The notes beneath the pieces are model-generated. The model saw nothing but the letters and a program-made list of their open reading frames with translations, was not told the origin of the DNA and did not search any database. Positions 57,001-64,000 of a stretch of 64,000 nucleotides of DNA are shown piece by piece. Source of the DNA: Roseomonas sp. KE2513. Lineage in GTDB: Bacteria > Pseudomonadota > Alphaproteobacteria > Acetobacterales > Acetobacteraceae. The stretch lies in contig NZ_RCVR01000018.1 in assembly GCF_016107305.1 (NCBI RefSeq), forward strand, positions 46,445-110,444, in the 5' to 3' direction. Numbering within the stretch: position 1 is the stretch's first letter; each line of letters starts with the position of its first letter. A program made the translations under genes and the position numbers.

Positions 57001-58077
57001 CCCATCCTCTCGAAGGATGCGCGCGAACTGCTGATGCGCGCCGCGTCACCGAGCGAGGCGGTGCGCCTGTTCCGCGTCACCCTGGACAAGTACGTGCCGA
57101 CGTTCGTCCCCGACGATGTGTGGTGGCTGCTGGCCAACACGGACGAAGCGAATAGCGCAGTAGAAGCGATCGAGGTCGCGATCCGGCACGGCATGAGACC
57201 GGAGTTCGAGGCGGCATTGTCGCACCGTTTTGCGGCCGTAGTCTCCAGCGCGCTCAAAGCGGTAGCGACGCCCATGGCGGCGCCACTGCCCGGCGCGCTG
57301 CTCGCGCTTGCCAGCCACAAGGGCAACTCTGTCCGCAGGGCGCTGGTGGAGCTTCTAGACGCAAAACCTCATCCTGAGCATCTTTCGGCGTTGCTGGTTC
57401 TCGCAAAGGACAGCTGGTCGTCTAGCTCCTCCTACCAGGGCGAGGAGGACGACTACCCCATCGCGCAAGCGGCGATCGGCGCAATCAGGAAGGTCGGGCC
57501 GCTACAAGGCGAGGTGACCAACGAACTTTATAGGCTGGCGATCGACACGCGCGACTCCGACCTCCGCTATGAAATCTTCGTCCTCCTTTTGCATGCCGGC
57601 GATCCTCGGCTTCAGAGCAAGCTGTTCGAGCTTGCCACTAATCCTGGGCGGCGGACGGTTCGCCTCGCGGCTGCCAGAGCGCTCATCGCGGGCCAAGAGC
57701 AGGTCACGCCCGAGACCGTCAGTCGGATTACCCCGCAGCTGCTCACGACGCGGATCGAAGGGGTGGCGTCTCGGCTGCTGCTGCTCGTTGCCCTGCGCGC
57801 CGAGATCCACCAAGTAGTAATGGCGGCGGAGGCGCTGTCGACGATCGAGAAGCGCCGCGTCCTGCTGCTTCTCGCGATCTGGATCGTTCGTGAACGGGAT
57901 GCTGCTGCGGCGCAGCGGATCGCGCGGATGCTGCCGGCGAATCATGCGGCGGTGAAATGGGCCTTGGCCGGCGCTACGGGCAAGCTCGGTGACACCGCAT
58001 TGGACGATTTGGGTGACCCGATCAGTGTCGAGCAAGTCCTATTGTTCATGGCGCCGAAGAAAAAGAAGACGCGGTGA
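54082..58077 (+). CDS. Nuclease-like / nSTAND3 NTPase / helical-repeat protein (defence candidate)
   Basis: Protein of about 1332 aa (GTG 54082; an earlier start at 54055 is possible). Residues 25-100 look like an endonuclease-type effector: HSLAGYEYQIDVSVWLALDLV, LILEPASEEDIEADL and YRLIVQAKLRGGD, a D/E..Q-x-K pattern as in Cap4/DUF4297-like domains. Residues 245-400 form a STAND NTPase of the nSTAND3 type: LDHYVHPTNWGELRAAM, Walker A GQSGTGKT (273-280), Walker B VLYDIEDPWG (318-327) and MIVATSRLD. From about 400 to the end is a long alpha-helical repeat region, probably the sensor. This three-part build is that of Avs-like antiphage proteins. It overlaps the HEPN gene. Confidence 0.75.
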   Translation: MDEQTVSVGEDSKQGEDGGGSGGHSLAGYEYQIDVSVWLALDLVLANRLTQELILEPASEEDIEADLVENEPGRLTSTAALDGYRLIVQAKLRGGDAWTVAGVRALLKHGEARPSAAKRIEDGKARYLLITSAGLNGGTRGLRIRRAGSWPNPGDMPARIKSALPAGSAGRVAIIGNEDPERLSNDINTLLTESFRVPNARLDNCRKALRDQARIRIGGAGGGRWTRAQLEQVIRRHDGYIASSPELDHYVHPTNWGELRAAMGERHAALIIGQSGTGKTMATRKLYDELRKEIPGLARVPITLGPDQLRNDGTEPPVLYDIEDPWGRYDFDPKSRPWNDQLAQFFAKARRDRMIVATSRLDVAQSAGALDTVKPWRVGLESEHYGQPERRRLYRARIDALPRKLQALAKESEGAVLAELATPLEIQKFFDALPTLEDKERRHSAGLVAEAIRRAHQDSIERTVVDQIEERGDVRAAAVLWGLLKASDKLSLRLLREIEESLAEAGSQFEKGVSPLVTFFVAARNLRQTESTITYYHPRVEAGIEKALDRDRLVARRTLRVLIDILVSPDGPSEAWGVAASARQLLASDRTPELKPTPSASAQAKIDTWLASELAKGGKEFEDNLNLAEAAGSTDSNVSEVARFLLHRPDRTFEWMHIWGPLEHDEAWYARMRADPAVKAIVETFVRDVLPRARDDFGVNFVTEAERVAPGLTPAFLAAAATAVHYGVTHTYDAIAEGALNDLAGFEAIVDTAVAVRTPSAADLQRNAETHLAIVNGEYSGDYAEYLGENDDGWTAGEFLEAYVQRVRQTMGWRHLVAHRHRDSLLYYWFRELAKEEGPDPNEVAGAFAVGHGSKDEDDLWHVLTKAWDPGFEQALVERIIEGHAESQVRLASLACLAEQAAERLPAIYQELADRGQDSRLVEIAIDLGEMRRKRSDFDGTRHGEAAARAAALLPPLLKEVSDAAFALEMKAAPILSKDARELLMRAASPSEAVRLFRVTLDKYVPTFVPDDVWWLLANTDEANSAVEAIEVAIRHGMRPEFEAALSHRFAAVVSSALKAVATPMAAPLPGALLALASHKGNSVRRALVELLDAKPHPEHLSALLVLAKDSWSSSSSYQGEEDDYPIAQAAIGAIRKVGPLQGEVTNELYRLAIDTRDSDLRYEIFVLLLHAGDPRLQSKLFELATNPGRRTVRLAAARALIAGQEQVTPETVSRITPQLLTTRIEGVASRLLLLVALRAEIHQVVMAAEALSTIEKRRVLLLLAIWIVRERDAAAAQRIARMLPANHAAVKWALAGATGKLGDTALDDLGDPISVEQVLLFMAPKKKKTR

Positions 58078-59399
58078 GCGTGACTGACACCCAGCCGCCG
58101 GATGCTGTGAAGAGCGCTGTTGCGGAGCTGTGGGGTCTGCCGCCGCCGGGGCCGGATAACCTGTTCTCTTCGCCCGAGTTCGTGAGGCTGAAGGAGGCCT
58201 TGCAGAGCCTTTACCCGGAAGTGGGAAAGCCGGTGTTCGCTCTTGGCACGGCGCTGCGAAGCCTGGGCCTGCCGTGCGGGTTACCACGGAATCAGCAGCA
58301 TCTAAGCCTTCCGCCCGACGAGGCGGCACGTCGCCTCGATCTTGGCCTTCGAGTTCGACACGCGCGGCGCTGGCATCTGGCGCCACTGGATCTCGCCGAC
58401 GATCTTCCGAGTTTGCGCTTCGGGCCTGCCGAACTGCGCCGCTTCAGCGCTGACGAGCTCCGGACGCTGGTGGATGCGCCGGGCTTGGCGCGGGCCTTGC
58501 CTGGCGCCCTGTTCGAAGCGGAGCGCTTTGCCGAGTTTCAGTGGCTCGTCGTCGAGGAGGACGTGTCACTCGACCGGCCGCCGGAGGCGCGTGCGGTACC
58601 GGTGCTGTTCACAGACATGGGACAGGATTTCCGGCGCATTGAGCCGCACAAGGGCCGCTTCCCGTTGGCCGTGGAGGACGCCTTGTTCTTCCTCCTGCTC
58701 GCGCCTTGGGAGGACTGGTCACGTATGCCGGAGGTCGACTGGCGCGGGTTTCGGGTGCCGTGGGTGTATACGATCGACGAAGATCTTTTCGTCCGACCGC
58801 AGGCGCCTCCCTCGCCGGAGAGCCTCAGTTGGGAGCCGCTGGCTCTAACCGATGCATGGGGCGAAATTGTCGAGGCTGAACGCCCGGTCGTGCTTCCGCT
58901 TGAAGATCAAGCGGAGGCCTCTCTTTCTGACTGGAACGAGGCGGCATGGGAGTCCGTCTGCCGAGCCCGACAGTCGCCCTTGTTCCAGACTCCAGTCGCG
59001 CATTTCTTTGCTCGCGCCTATCTTCACGACGGCGTCGATGAATTTTTGAGCCACATAACCGCAATCGAGGCGGCGGTCGGGGTCCCGGCTGACCATGACC
59101 GAAAGCTTCGAGCGAAGCCAGAAAAGGGACTTGGGGCGACGAAACGCATAGCTGCCCGGGTCGCGGCTCTTACTGGAACCCGCAGTTTGGCTGACCAATA
59201 CGAGCAGCTGTTTCGAGTCCGTAGCGCGTTTCTTCACGGACGATCAATGGGCGCGATCTCGACTGCCGAGCGTGTTCTCGCACGCAACCTCGCTCGTCAG
59301 GTCGTTGCTGCCCTCATCGAGCAAGCGAATGCCACTGTGAGCGGGAGCCGAGAGGACCAGCTGGCCGCTCTCCTTGATCGCGGACTGCAGCTCTCATGA
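58074..59399 (+). CDS. HEPN (ApeA-like) protein paired with the STAND gene
   Basis: Protein of 441 aa. GTG start overlaps the previous stop (GTGA), so the two are co-translated. The N-terminal 300 residues are of unknown fold (LARALPGALFEAERFAEFQWLVVEEDVSLDRPPEARAVPVLFTDMGQDFRRIEPHKGRFPLAVEDALFFLLLAPWEDW). The C-terminal part is a HEPN domain: HFFARAYLHDGVDEFLSHITAIEAAVG, DHDRKLRAKPEKGLG and YEQLFRVRSAFLHGRSMG with the RxxxxH motif (Arg383, His388). HEPN domains with this motif are often RNases in defence systems. It may be a second effector or the toxin controlled by the STAND protein. Confidence 0.75.
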   Translation: MSVTDTQPPDAVKSAVAELWGLPPPGPDNLFSSPEFVRLKEALQSLYPEVGKPVFALGTALRSLGLPCGLPRNQQHLSLPPDEAARRLDLGLRVRHARRWHLAPLDLADDLPSLRFGPAELRRFSADELRTLVDAPGLARALPGALFEAERFAEFQWLVVEEDVSLDRPPEARAVPVLFTDMGQDFRRIEPHKGRFPLAVEDALFFLLLAPWEDWSRMPEVDWRGFRVPWVYTIDEDLFVRPQAPPSPESLSWEPLALTDAWGEIVEAERPVVLPLEDQAEASLSDWNEAAWESVCRARQSPLFQTPVAHFFARAYLHDGVDEFLSHITAIEAAVGVPADHDRKLRAKPEKGLGATKRIAARVAALTGTRSLADQYEQLFRVRSAFLHGRSMGAISTAERVLARNLARQVVAALIEQANATVSGSREDQLAALLDRGLQLS

Positions 59400-59429
59400 A
59401 CACGGGTGAACGACGCAGCGAAGCAGCTG

Positions 59430-60143
59430 TCAGGCCTTTTGCTTCTTGGATTTTCTGGTGGAGACTGCGTAGCCGAACGCCAGGAAGAAGTGGGACACGT
59501 TGATCGTGCCGTGCAACGGTGCGAATGCAGCATCCCGCTCATGCTCAGTATCGAAATCAGCGGTCGTGAACAAGGTCGATGGCCGCGTGAGCGGATCGCC
59601 GGCTGCGGTCTTCCGCAGCCTTAGGGCGGTCGCGAGCGCTGCGTCGCCGAGCGCCTGACGGATCGGGGGCACAACCTCGTCTTCGGGATCCAGAAGGACG
59701 CCAACCATGGCTGCGACCGACTGCCGGCGACTGTAGATGCCGGTCACGAAGCGTCCAAGCCCTCGATCCTGTAGATAATGATCGCGGTGGCGCTTTTGCC
59801 GGCCGAGGCGCTTGAACTCGAAGACGAGTTTCATGTCCTGGTCTTGATCGTTCCACCCGTAGGCGATGTCGGTCCGACGCTCCTCGATCATCGCGCCCGT
59901 TGCCGGGTCCATGGCTCCGATAATATCTTCTGCCGCCCACATCCCCAGAAGCCCGCGCTGCGGCGCGACGTAGTTCTCGATGTAGATCTTTAAGCGCTTT
60001 GTGAGGGCGTCTTCCTTCGTCTTCGGGTTAAAGTCGCGAAGGGGGCGCGTCGCGAGTTCGATCCAGGCTTGCCGGAGCGCCTCGACAGCTTCCGTGGCAG
60101 GCTGGAGCGGGAAGGCGGCGCGCCAGTCATCGGCCGAGGTCAC
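59430..60143 (-). CDS. PD-(D/E)XK nuclease linked to the adenine methyltransferase
   Basis: Protein of 237 aa, start ATG at 60143 overlapping the methyltransferase stop. A helical head (EALRQAWIELATRPLRDFNPKTKEDALTKRLKIYIENYVA) is followed by the nuclease core EERRTDIAYGWNDQDQDMKLVFEFKRLGRQ, giving Asp92, Glu109 and Lys111 of a D-(x)n-E-x-K centre. HRDHYLQDRGLGRFVTGIYSRRQSVAAMVGVLL fits the last strands. The tail is Lys/Ser-rich (STRKSKKQKA). It is probably the restriction subunit of the pair. Ends 30 bp from the convergent HEPN gene. Confidence 0.7.
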   Translation of the reverse strand: MTSADDWRAAFPLQPATEAVEALRQAWIELATRPLRDFNPKTKEDALTKRLKIYIENYVAPQRGLLGMWAAEDIIGAMDPATGAMIEERRTDIAYGWNDQDQDMKLVFEFKRLGRQKRHRDHYLQDRGLGRFVTGIYSRRQSVAAMVGVLLDPEDEVVPPIRQALGDAALATALRLRKTAAGDPLTRPSTLFTTADFDTEHERDAAFAPLHGTINVSHFFLAFGYAVSTRKSKKQKA

Positions 60144-63100
60144 GCGCTCACCTCGGATTTATCGCGTGAAGCGCGTGCTTGTACTCTCCGGACGATCTGC
60201 TCGGCATCCCGCGTCGCCTGACGAATCGTCCAGCTGCGTTGGGTGAGCGGCCGCACGAGGTAGAGAGCACCGTCGATCCACAGATGGGTGTCCGGAACCA
60301 GTGTCAGGAAGTCTCCCGACGGGATCGCACGAAGCCCCGCAACCCGCAGCTGCGCTAATGTTTGCAGTACGATCTCATCGCTGACGTCGGTGTGAATGAC
60401 GGGCGCTTCCGTGACGTCTTGATCGTAGGTGATCCGAATGATGCCCGAGGGTCCTGCGCGTTCAGGATCGCTTACGACGACATCGACAAGAAACCGGCCC
60501 TGGCCCTTGGTGCGATTGCGCCATGAGGTCAGGGAGTCCGCCAGGGTTTGAGCATAGGTCTTGAAGTCGTCAGCGTTGGCAAGATGTTGTGCTGGCGTGT
60601 CCAAGCTCTTGAAGCTCCGTGGCCGGATCGAGGGCATCAGGACCTTGACGGTCTCGCGGATCAGCTTTCGCTCGGGATCGGTCAGCTCGAAATAGTCGAA
60701 CACCGCATTGTCGAGGGCGTCCCGGATCTGACTATAGTGGGAACCCTGCTCGAGTTCCGGAAGCTGTCGTAACGCGTCGAGATATTCGCCAACTCGCGCG
60801 AGGGCAGCCCGCGCCGTCTCAATGTTTAGCGCGCTCTCCGGTGGGAAAAACGGAAACGTCTCGACGTCAGCCAAGTGAACGCCATTCCGTTCGCACAGCA
60901 TCTTCCAGCCACGCATCATTAGGAAGTAGCGCGCGAGGGTGGATCGCAGGTAGATGGCGGCGAACTGAAGGAGCTTCGCGTCGTCCTTCGTTTTGGACGC
61001 GATCACGCCCACGCTGTGCGTGAAGGTAGCTGGGCCATCGTAGTAGACGGCCCTGATGTTCTGCTCCTCCTTGGAGAAGCCGTCCGGGAACAGAACCCTC
61101 GGGCCATCGAAGACCGCCAGCACGGCGTCGTTCAGGCCGACCACGGTTGAGTGGTTGGCTGGCCAAGGCCTCAGGAGATCCGGGTGCAAGACCGGGGAAC
61201 CCGCGCTCAACGCCGTGATCGGCACGAACGGCCTGTCGCGGAGCGGTGCTGAGCTGACCGCCTCGCGGCTCTTGTCCTTGAGATGGATGCCCTTGCGATT
61301 GACCCAACGCCGCTCGTTCTGTGGACCGTTCCAGAAGTCCGCGAAGGACCCGCGAAGCGACAGGCGCGTCCAGATCGCGAGGTCACTAGCATCTCCCCAC
61401 ATGTTGGTGACGAGCAGTTGCGGGTCCTCGGCGACCGAGCGTGTCTGCAGGATATGTCGGTCAGCCGACTGCATGGTTAGCCGGCCGAGCGCCAAGCTCA
61501 GATCGGCCTTCGGTACGAGGTAATCGAAAGTTTCCCGAAAGGGGATCTGCCGCGGCAACGCCCGCTCACGACGTTCGCCAACGAACACGTGGCAGGTGTT
61601 CTCCGCCGTGGGGAAGAGAAGACCTTGAAGATCGCCGAAGTTGATCAGCCGGAGCGGTTGAACCCGCTCGAGTAGGTGCGTGACGAAGGTCGCGCTGGAG
61701 CCACCGAGGAACTGTCCGATCGGAAGGATGAGACAGGTTCGGCCGTCCTTCTCAAGAAAGTCGAGCGCTCGGAGCGTATACGCGCCGGCGATCTGACGAC
61801 GGACGAACGGTGCGCCGGCCTTCTTGGCCCAGGCGTCCGCGGAGGTTTCGGACTGGCCTTCGGGCTCCGCCCAAGGTGGGTTGGAGATGATGAGCGAAAA
61901 GCGCTTGCCCGCGAAGCTATGGCTCTGACGGAAGAAGTCGCCATGCTCCTGGCCGTGCGCAAGATTGCTGTTCTGGAGCGGGGGGAGCTTCGCACCTCCA
62001 CTGTCCTGCGCCTCCAGGATGTCGGCGGGATCGAGCCCTTCGAGTAGTGACAGGTAAAGGCTGAACGCGGTGACGCGGCAGGCCATGAAGTTAATGTCCC
62101 CGCCAAAGATGCGGTGCTTCAGCAACTTGCCGCGCTCGGTGAACGTCAGGGAGCGGCCTTCACGGGCCTCCGAGAGCGCAATCAATCGCCGGTAGGCGGT
62201 GGTGAGCAGGATCCCGGAGCCGCACGCGCCATCGAAAATCGTCTCTTCGAGCGGGTTGTCGGAGGTCAGAAAGGCCTGATCAACGGCGAGCATTGCGAGA
62301 TTGCGAGGCGTGTAATACGCGCCTTCCTCGGCCTGTTGCTCAGGCGTGAGAAATTTCTCGTAAAGACCCGAGAGCAGCTCGACCGGGATGTAGCTGAAAT
62401 CGTAGTTCCAGAAGTCGCCTTGCCCGGTCTCCATATCGGTGCGGCGGAGGAACTGGTTCAGGATGTCGAATCCGTCCGCCGAGAGGGCCGCCCAGGGATC
62501 GTGGCGATCGTCGCCGAGGAAGTCGCCGTTGAAGTCCGCACGCAGTCGATCGATGAGTGTCCGGACGCCGTCTCGAGCGCCTAAGGCGACGAGCTCGTGA
62601 AGCCGCGCGACCGAGCGCCGCTGCCGATAGGTGGGTCCTACAATCTCCCGATGCTCGAGATAGGAGACAAACAGCACCTGCCCCATCAGGAGCTCGGCTA
62701 GGCGGCGACGGTCCTTCTCGGGCGCGCGGTCGAGGCCGTTCTCGGTCAGGTCCTTGACGGCCGTAGACAGGTTGAACAGGAGCTTGCGGTCGACACGCGC
62801 CTTTACCTCAAACCACTTCGGCACTCGGCGCGACAGGTTCGCAGTAGCGACGTCCTGCGCTGAGAAGGGGCCGTCCGGGCGCGCGTCGCTCAACTGAAGC
62901 CGTTCGCCCGCCTTCTTCAGCTTGCGGGCGGGAAGCGCGAGCGCTTCGTCGCCGCGCACCTCGATGACCACGGTCGCGAGATTCTGGTTCCAGATGCGTT
63001 TGCGAGCATCGTCGAGGCCTTTGGCACCGAGGGGCCGTCCATCCTTTCCGACGAAGACGACGGTGGGCACGCCCTCGACGTCGAACACCGCCTGAGCCCG

Positions 63101-63262
63101 AACGGCTCCGTCGGGCTTCAGCAGGGCCTTGATCTCGAGCGCATACGGATGCGTTTCCGGGACGCTCTCGCCTCGAACATGCAGCAGGTCCGGCTCGGCC
63201 GTGTAGCCGAGTCGTTCAAGCCATCCCTGCAACGCAGCGGGGATCACGGTCACACCTTCCAT
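60140..63262 (-). CDS. N6-adenine DNA methyltransferase, large (Eco57I/PglX-like)
   Basis: Protein of 1040 aa. The N-terminal 130 residues look like a nuclease or dimer domain (PYALEIKALLKPDGAVRAQAVFDVEGVPTVVFVG). The catalytic core has SAM motif I FDGACGSG (about 343-350) preceded by EEGAYYTPRNLAMLAVDQAF, and motif IV IISNPPWAEPEG (NPPW 461-464), both typical of N6-adenine enzymes. The remaining 550 residues should contain target recognition and helical parts (YFLMMRGWKMLCERNGVHLADVETFPFFPP). Size and layout resemble BREX PglX or type IIG methylases, but no BREX genes are near. It overlaps the nuclease gene downstream. Confidence 0.85.
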   Translation of the reverse strand: MEGVTVIPAALQGWLERLGYTAEPDLLHVRGESVPETHPYALEIKALLKPDGAVRAQAVFDVEGVPTVVFVGKDGRPLGAKGLDDARKRIWNQNLATVVIEVRGDEALALPARKLKKAGERLQLSDARPDGPFSAQDVATANLSRRVPKWFEVKARVDRKLLFNLSTAVKDLTENGLDRAPEKDRRRLAELLMGQVLFVSYLEHREIVGPTYRQRRSVARLHELVALGARDGVRTLIDRLRADFNGDFLGDDRHDPWAALSADGFDILNQFLRRTDMETGQGDFWNYDFSYIPVELLSGLYEKFLTPEQQAEEGAYYTPRNLAMLAVDQAFLTSDNPLEETIFDGACGSGILLTTAYRRLIALSEAREGRSLTFTERGKLLKHRIFGGDINFMACRVTAFSLYLSLLEGLDPADILEAQDSGGAKLPPLQNSNLAHGQEHGDFFRQSHSFAGKRFSLIISNPPWAEPEGQSETSADAWAKKAGAPFVRRQIAGAYTLRALDFLEKDGRTCLILPIGQFLGGSSATFVTHLLERVQPLRLINFGDLQGLLFPTAENTCHVFVGERRERALPRQIPFRETFDYLVPKADLSLALGRLTMQSADRHILQTRSVAEDPQLLVTNMWGDASDLAIWTRLSLRGSFADFWNGPQNERRWVNRKGIHLKDKSREAVSSAPLRDRPFVPITALSAGSPVLHPDLLRPWPANHSTVVGLNDAVLAVFDGPRVLFPDGFSKEEQNIRAVYYDGPATFTHSVGVIASKTKDDAKLLQFAAIYLRSTLARYFLMMRGWKMLCERNGVHLADVETFPFFPPESALNIETARAALARVGEYLDALRQLPELEQGSHYSQIRDALDNAVFDYFELTDPERKLIRETVKVLMPSIRPRSFKSLDTPAQHLANADDFKTYAQTLADSLTSWRNRTKGQGRFLVDVVVSDPERAGPSGIIRITYDQDVTEAPVIHTDVSDEIVLQTLAQLRVAGLRAIPSGDFLTLVPDTHLWIDGALYLVRPLTQRSWTIRQATRDAEQIVRRVQARASRDKSEVSA

Positions 63263-63344
63263 GCTCTTGAGGACAAGAACACACGACGAATATTAGGGCC
63301 CGAAAGTGGCTTTGCTCGCAACTTAAAGAGGGGCTCGGACGCAG

Positions 63345-63926
63345 TCATGCGGTGCTCCGGCGTCCTGGTCGCGCGCTGACGACGGGTGGGTCCACCGCGA
63401 CCGTTCGATCGTGGATCGCCGGCAGCGAGAAAAGGTCCGTCTGTCCCTGCGAAGCTTCGGCGTCAGGTAGAGCGAATCCGTCCCGCAGCACGCGCAGGTG
63501 AGGATCGAGGTGAATTACGAGCGCATCCGCTTCAGGCGCATCTTCGGCTTGGGCAAGAAACACCCAGTCTCGACTACCCTGAAGCGCGAGCCGCTGTCCC
63601 CAGAGCGCGACGAACGACTTCGATCGAAGCGCCATGCGAAGTCTGTCCAGCGATGCTTTGTGGGCCTGAAGTTCAAGGCTGAACTGGTCGTGCAGGAGAA
63701 CCGCGAGCCGGAGAACGAGGATCGTCTGCCAGGTAAACCTCGCAGGAGAGCCCCTGCCTTCCGGACGGATATCTGCAGGAACTAGCGCGCGACGGCTTGT
63801 CCACTCCCGAAGCTTGTCCGTCGAGAGGTCAGTGAGCTGGCAAGCAATGGGCGTGGGAACGGAGCGCAGAGACCTTCTCCATAAATCGGGTACACTACCC
63901 GAATTTTTCACGAGAATGGGTATCAC
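63345..63926 (-). CDS. MerR-like winged-helix regulator of the methyltransferase operon
   Basis: Protein of up to 193 aa. The recognisable domain is LTDLSTDKLREWTSRRALVPADIRPEGRGSPARFTWQTILVLRLAVLLHDQ, a MerR-type helix-turn-helix with wing. The C-terminal half (LDRLRMALRSKSFVALWGQRLALQGSRDWVFLAQ, DALVIHLDPHLRVLRDGFAL) is not a known sensor. The start is doubtful: GTG at 63926 lies inside a long inverted repeat, with another GTG at 63911. It precedes the methyltransferase gene by about 80 bp and probably controls the operon, as C-proteins do in restriction systems. Confidence 0.65.
   Translation of the reverse strand: MIPILVKNSGSVPDLWRRSLRSVPTPIACQLTDLSTDKLREWTSRRALVPADIRPEGRGSPARFTWQTILVLRLAVLLHDQFSLELQAHKASLDRLRMALRSKSFVALWGQRLALQGSRDWVFLAQAEDAPEADALVIHLDPHLRVLRDGFALPDAEASQGQTDLFSLPAIHDRTVAVDPPVVSARPGRRSTA
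63886..63902. promoter_or_regulatory. Inverted repeat 1 at the MerR-like gene
   Basis: TCGGGTA-CAC-TACCCGA, a perfect 7-bp inverted repeat inside the first codons of the long reading of the regulator. It shares the GGGTA/TACCC core with the next repeat. Confidence 0.5.
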
Positions 63927-63937
63927 ACCCGTTCTCG
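63911..63937. promoter_or_regulatory. Inverted repeat 2 at the MerR-like gene
   Basis: CGAGAATGGGT-ATCAC-ACCCGTTCTCG, an inverted repeat with one G:T-type mismatch, overlapping the GTG at 63926. Two operators of related core next to a regulator start suggest autoregulation. 63938-64000 holds no supported gene. Confidence 0.5.
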
Positions 63938-64000
63938 CGCGTAAACATGAAGCCGGCCCTGTCGATTGCCGCTGTGGGAGGTGACCACTAAGAATGCCTA

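Overview
The window is uniformly GC-rich. Its gene content (HWE-family histidine kinase, CueR-type regulator with CopA, IS630 transposase, I-type conjugation genes) fits a high-GC alphaproteobacterium, possibly Acetobacteraceae/Roseomonas-like. That placement is inference from gene content, and no rRNA or tRNA gene was seen to test it. No CRISPR array was seen.

Region 1 (1-15.9 kb) is a metal and thiol stress block. It holds the end of a FixH-like protein, a CusB/CusA-type RND pump, an HWE histidine kinase, a periplasmic CusF-like copper protein, a four-helix Cys-rich copper protein, NrtS, a 1-Cys peroxiredoxin, an MBL-fold hydrolase, a small zinc-ribbon gene, a broken methyltransferase, a Met/His-rich copper-binding candidate, and CopA divergent from CueR. 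Each of the last two has a MerR-type promoter with a 19-bp spacer. The block ends in a DUF411-like gene cut off after its signal peptide, which marks the edge of an inserted element.

Region 2 (about 16-53.4 kb) is an I-type (Dot/Icm, IncI Tra-like) type IV secretion/conjugation island. Recognisable parts are IcmO, IcmP, a stand-alone copy of the middle of IcmO, a lytic transglycosylase, IcmT, DotB, DotC, DotD, IcmB/DotO, IcmJ, IcmD, IcmC, an IcmG-like protein, IcmE, IcmK, IcmL and DotA, plus several unassigned envelope proteins and a DsbC-like protein with one active-site Cys. A VapBC pair and an IS630 element sit between the DotD and DotO operons. Eleven gene or operon starts carry the same 10-bp core, CGTTCGCGYC on the coding strand, 37-46 bp before the start codon. 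I read this as an island-wide regulatory element. Three regulators (an HTH-rich 310-aa protein, an XRE protein and a broken winged-helix-repeat gene) lie inside the island. A FIST protein plus coiled-coil partner, preceded by a perfect 18-bp palindrome, may add a sensory input. No relaxase is visible in the window.

Region 3 (about 53.8-64 kb) looks like defence cargo. A 1332-aa protein with a nuclease-like N-terminus, an nSTAND3-type NTPase and an alpha-helical repeat tail overlaps a HEPN protein. Convergent to these is a three-gene operon: a MerR-like regulator, a 1040-aa adenine methyltransferase and a PD-(D/E)XK nuclease. Two inverted repeats lie at the start of the regulator.
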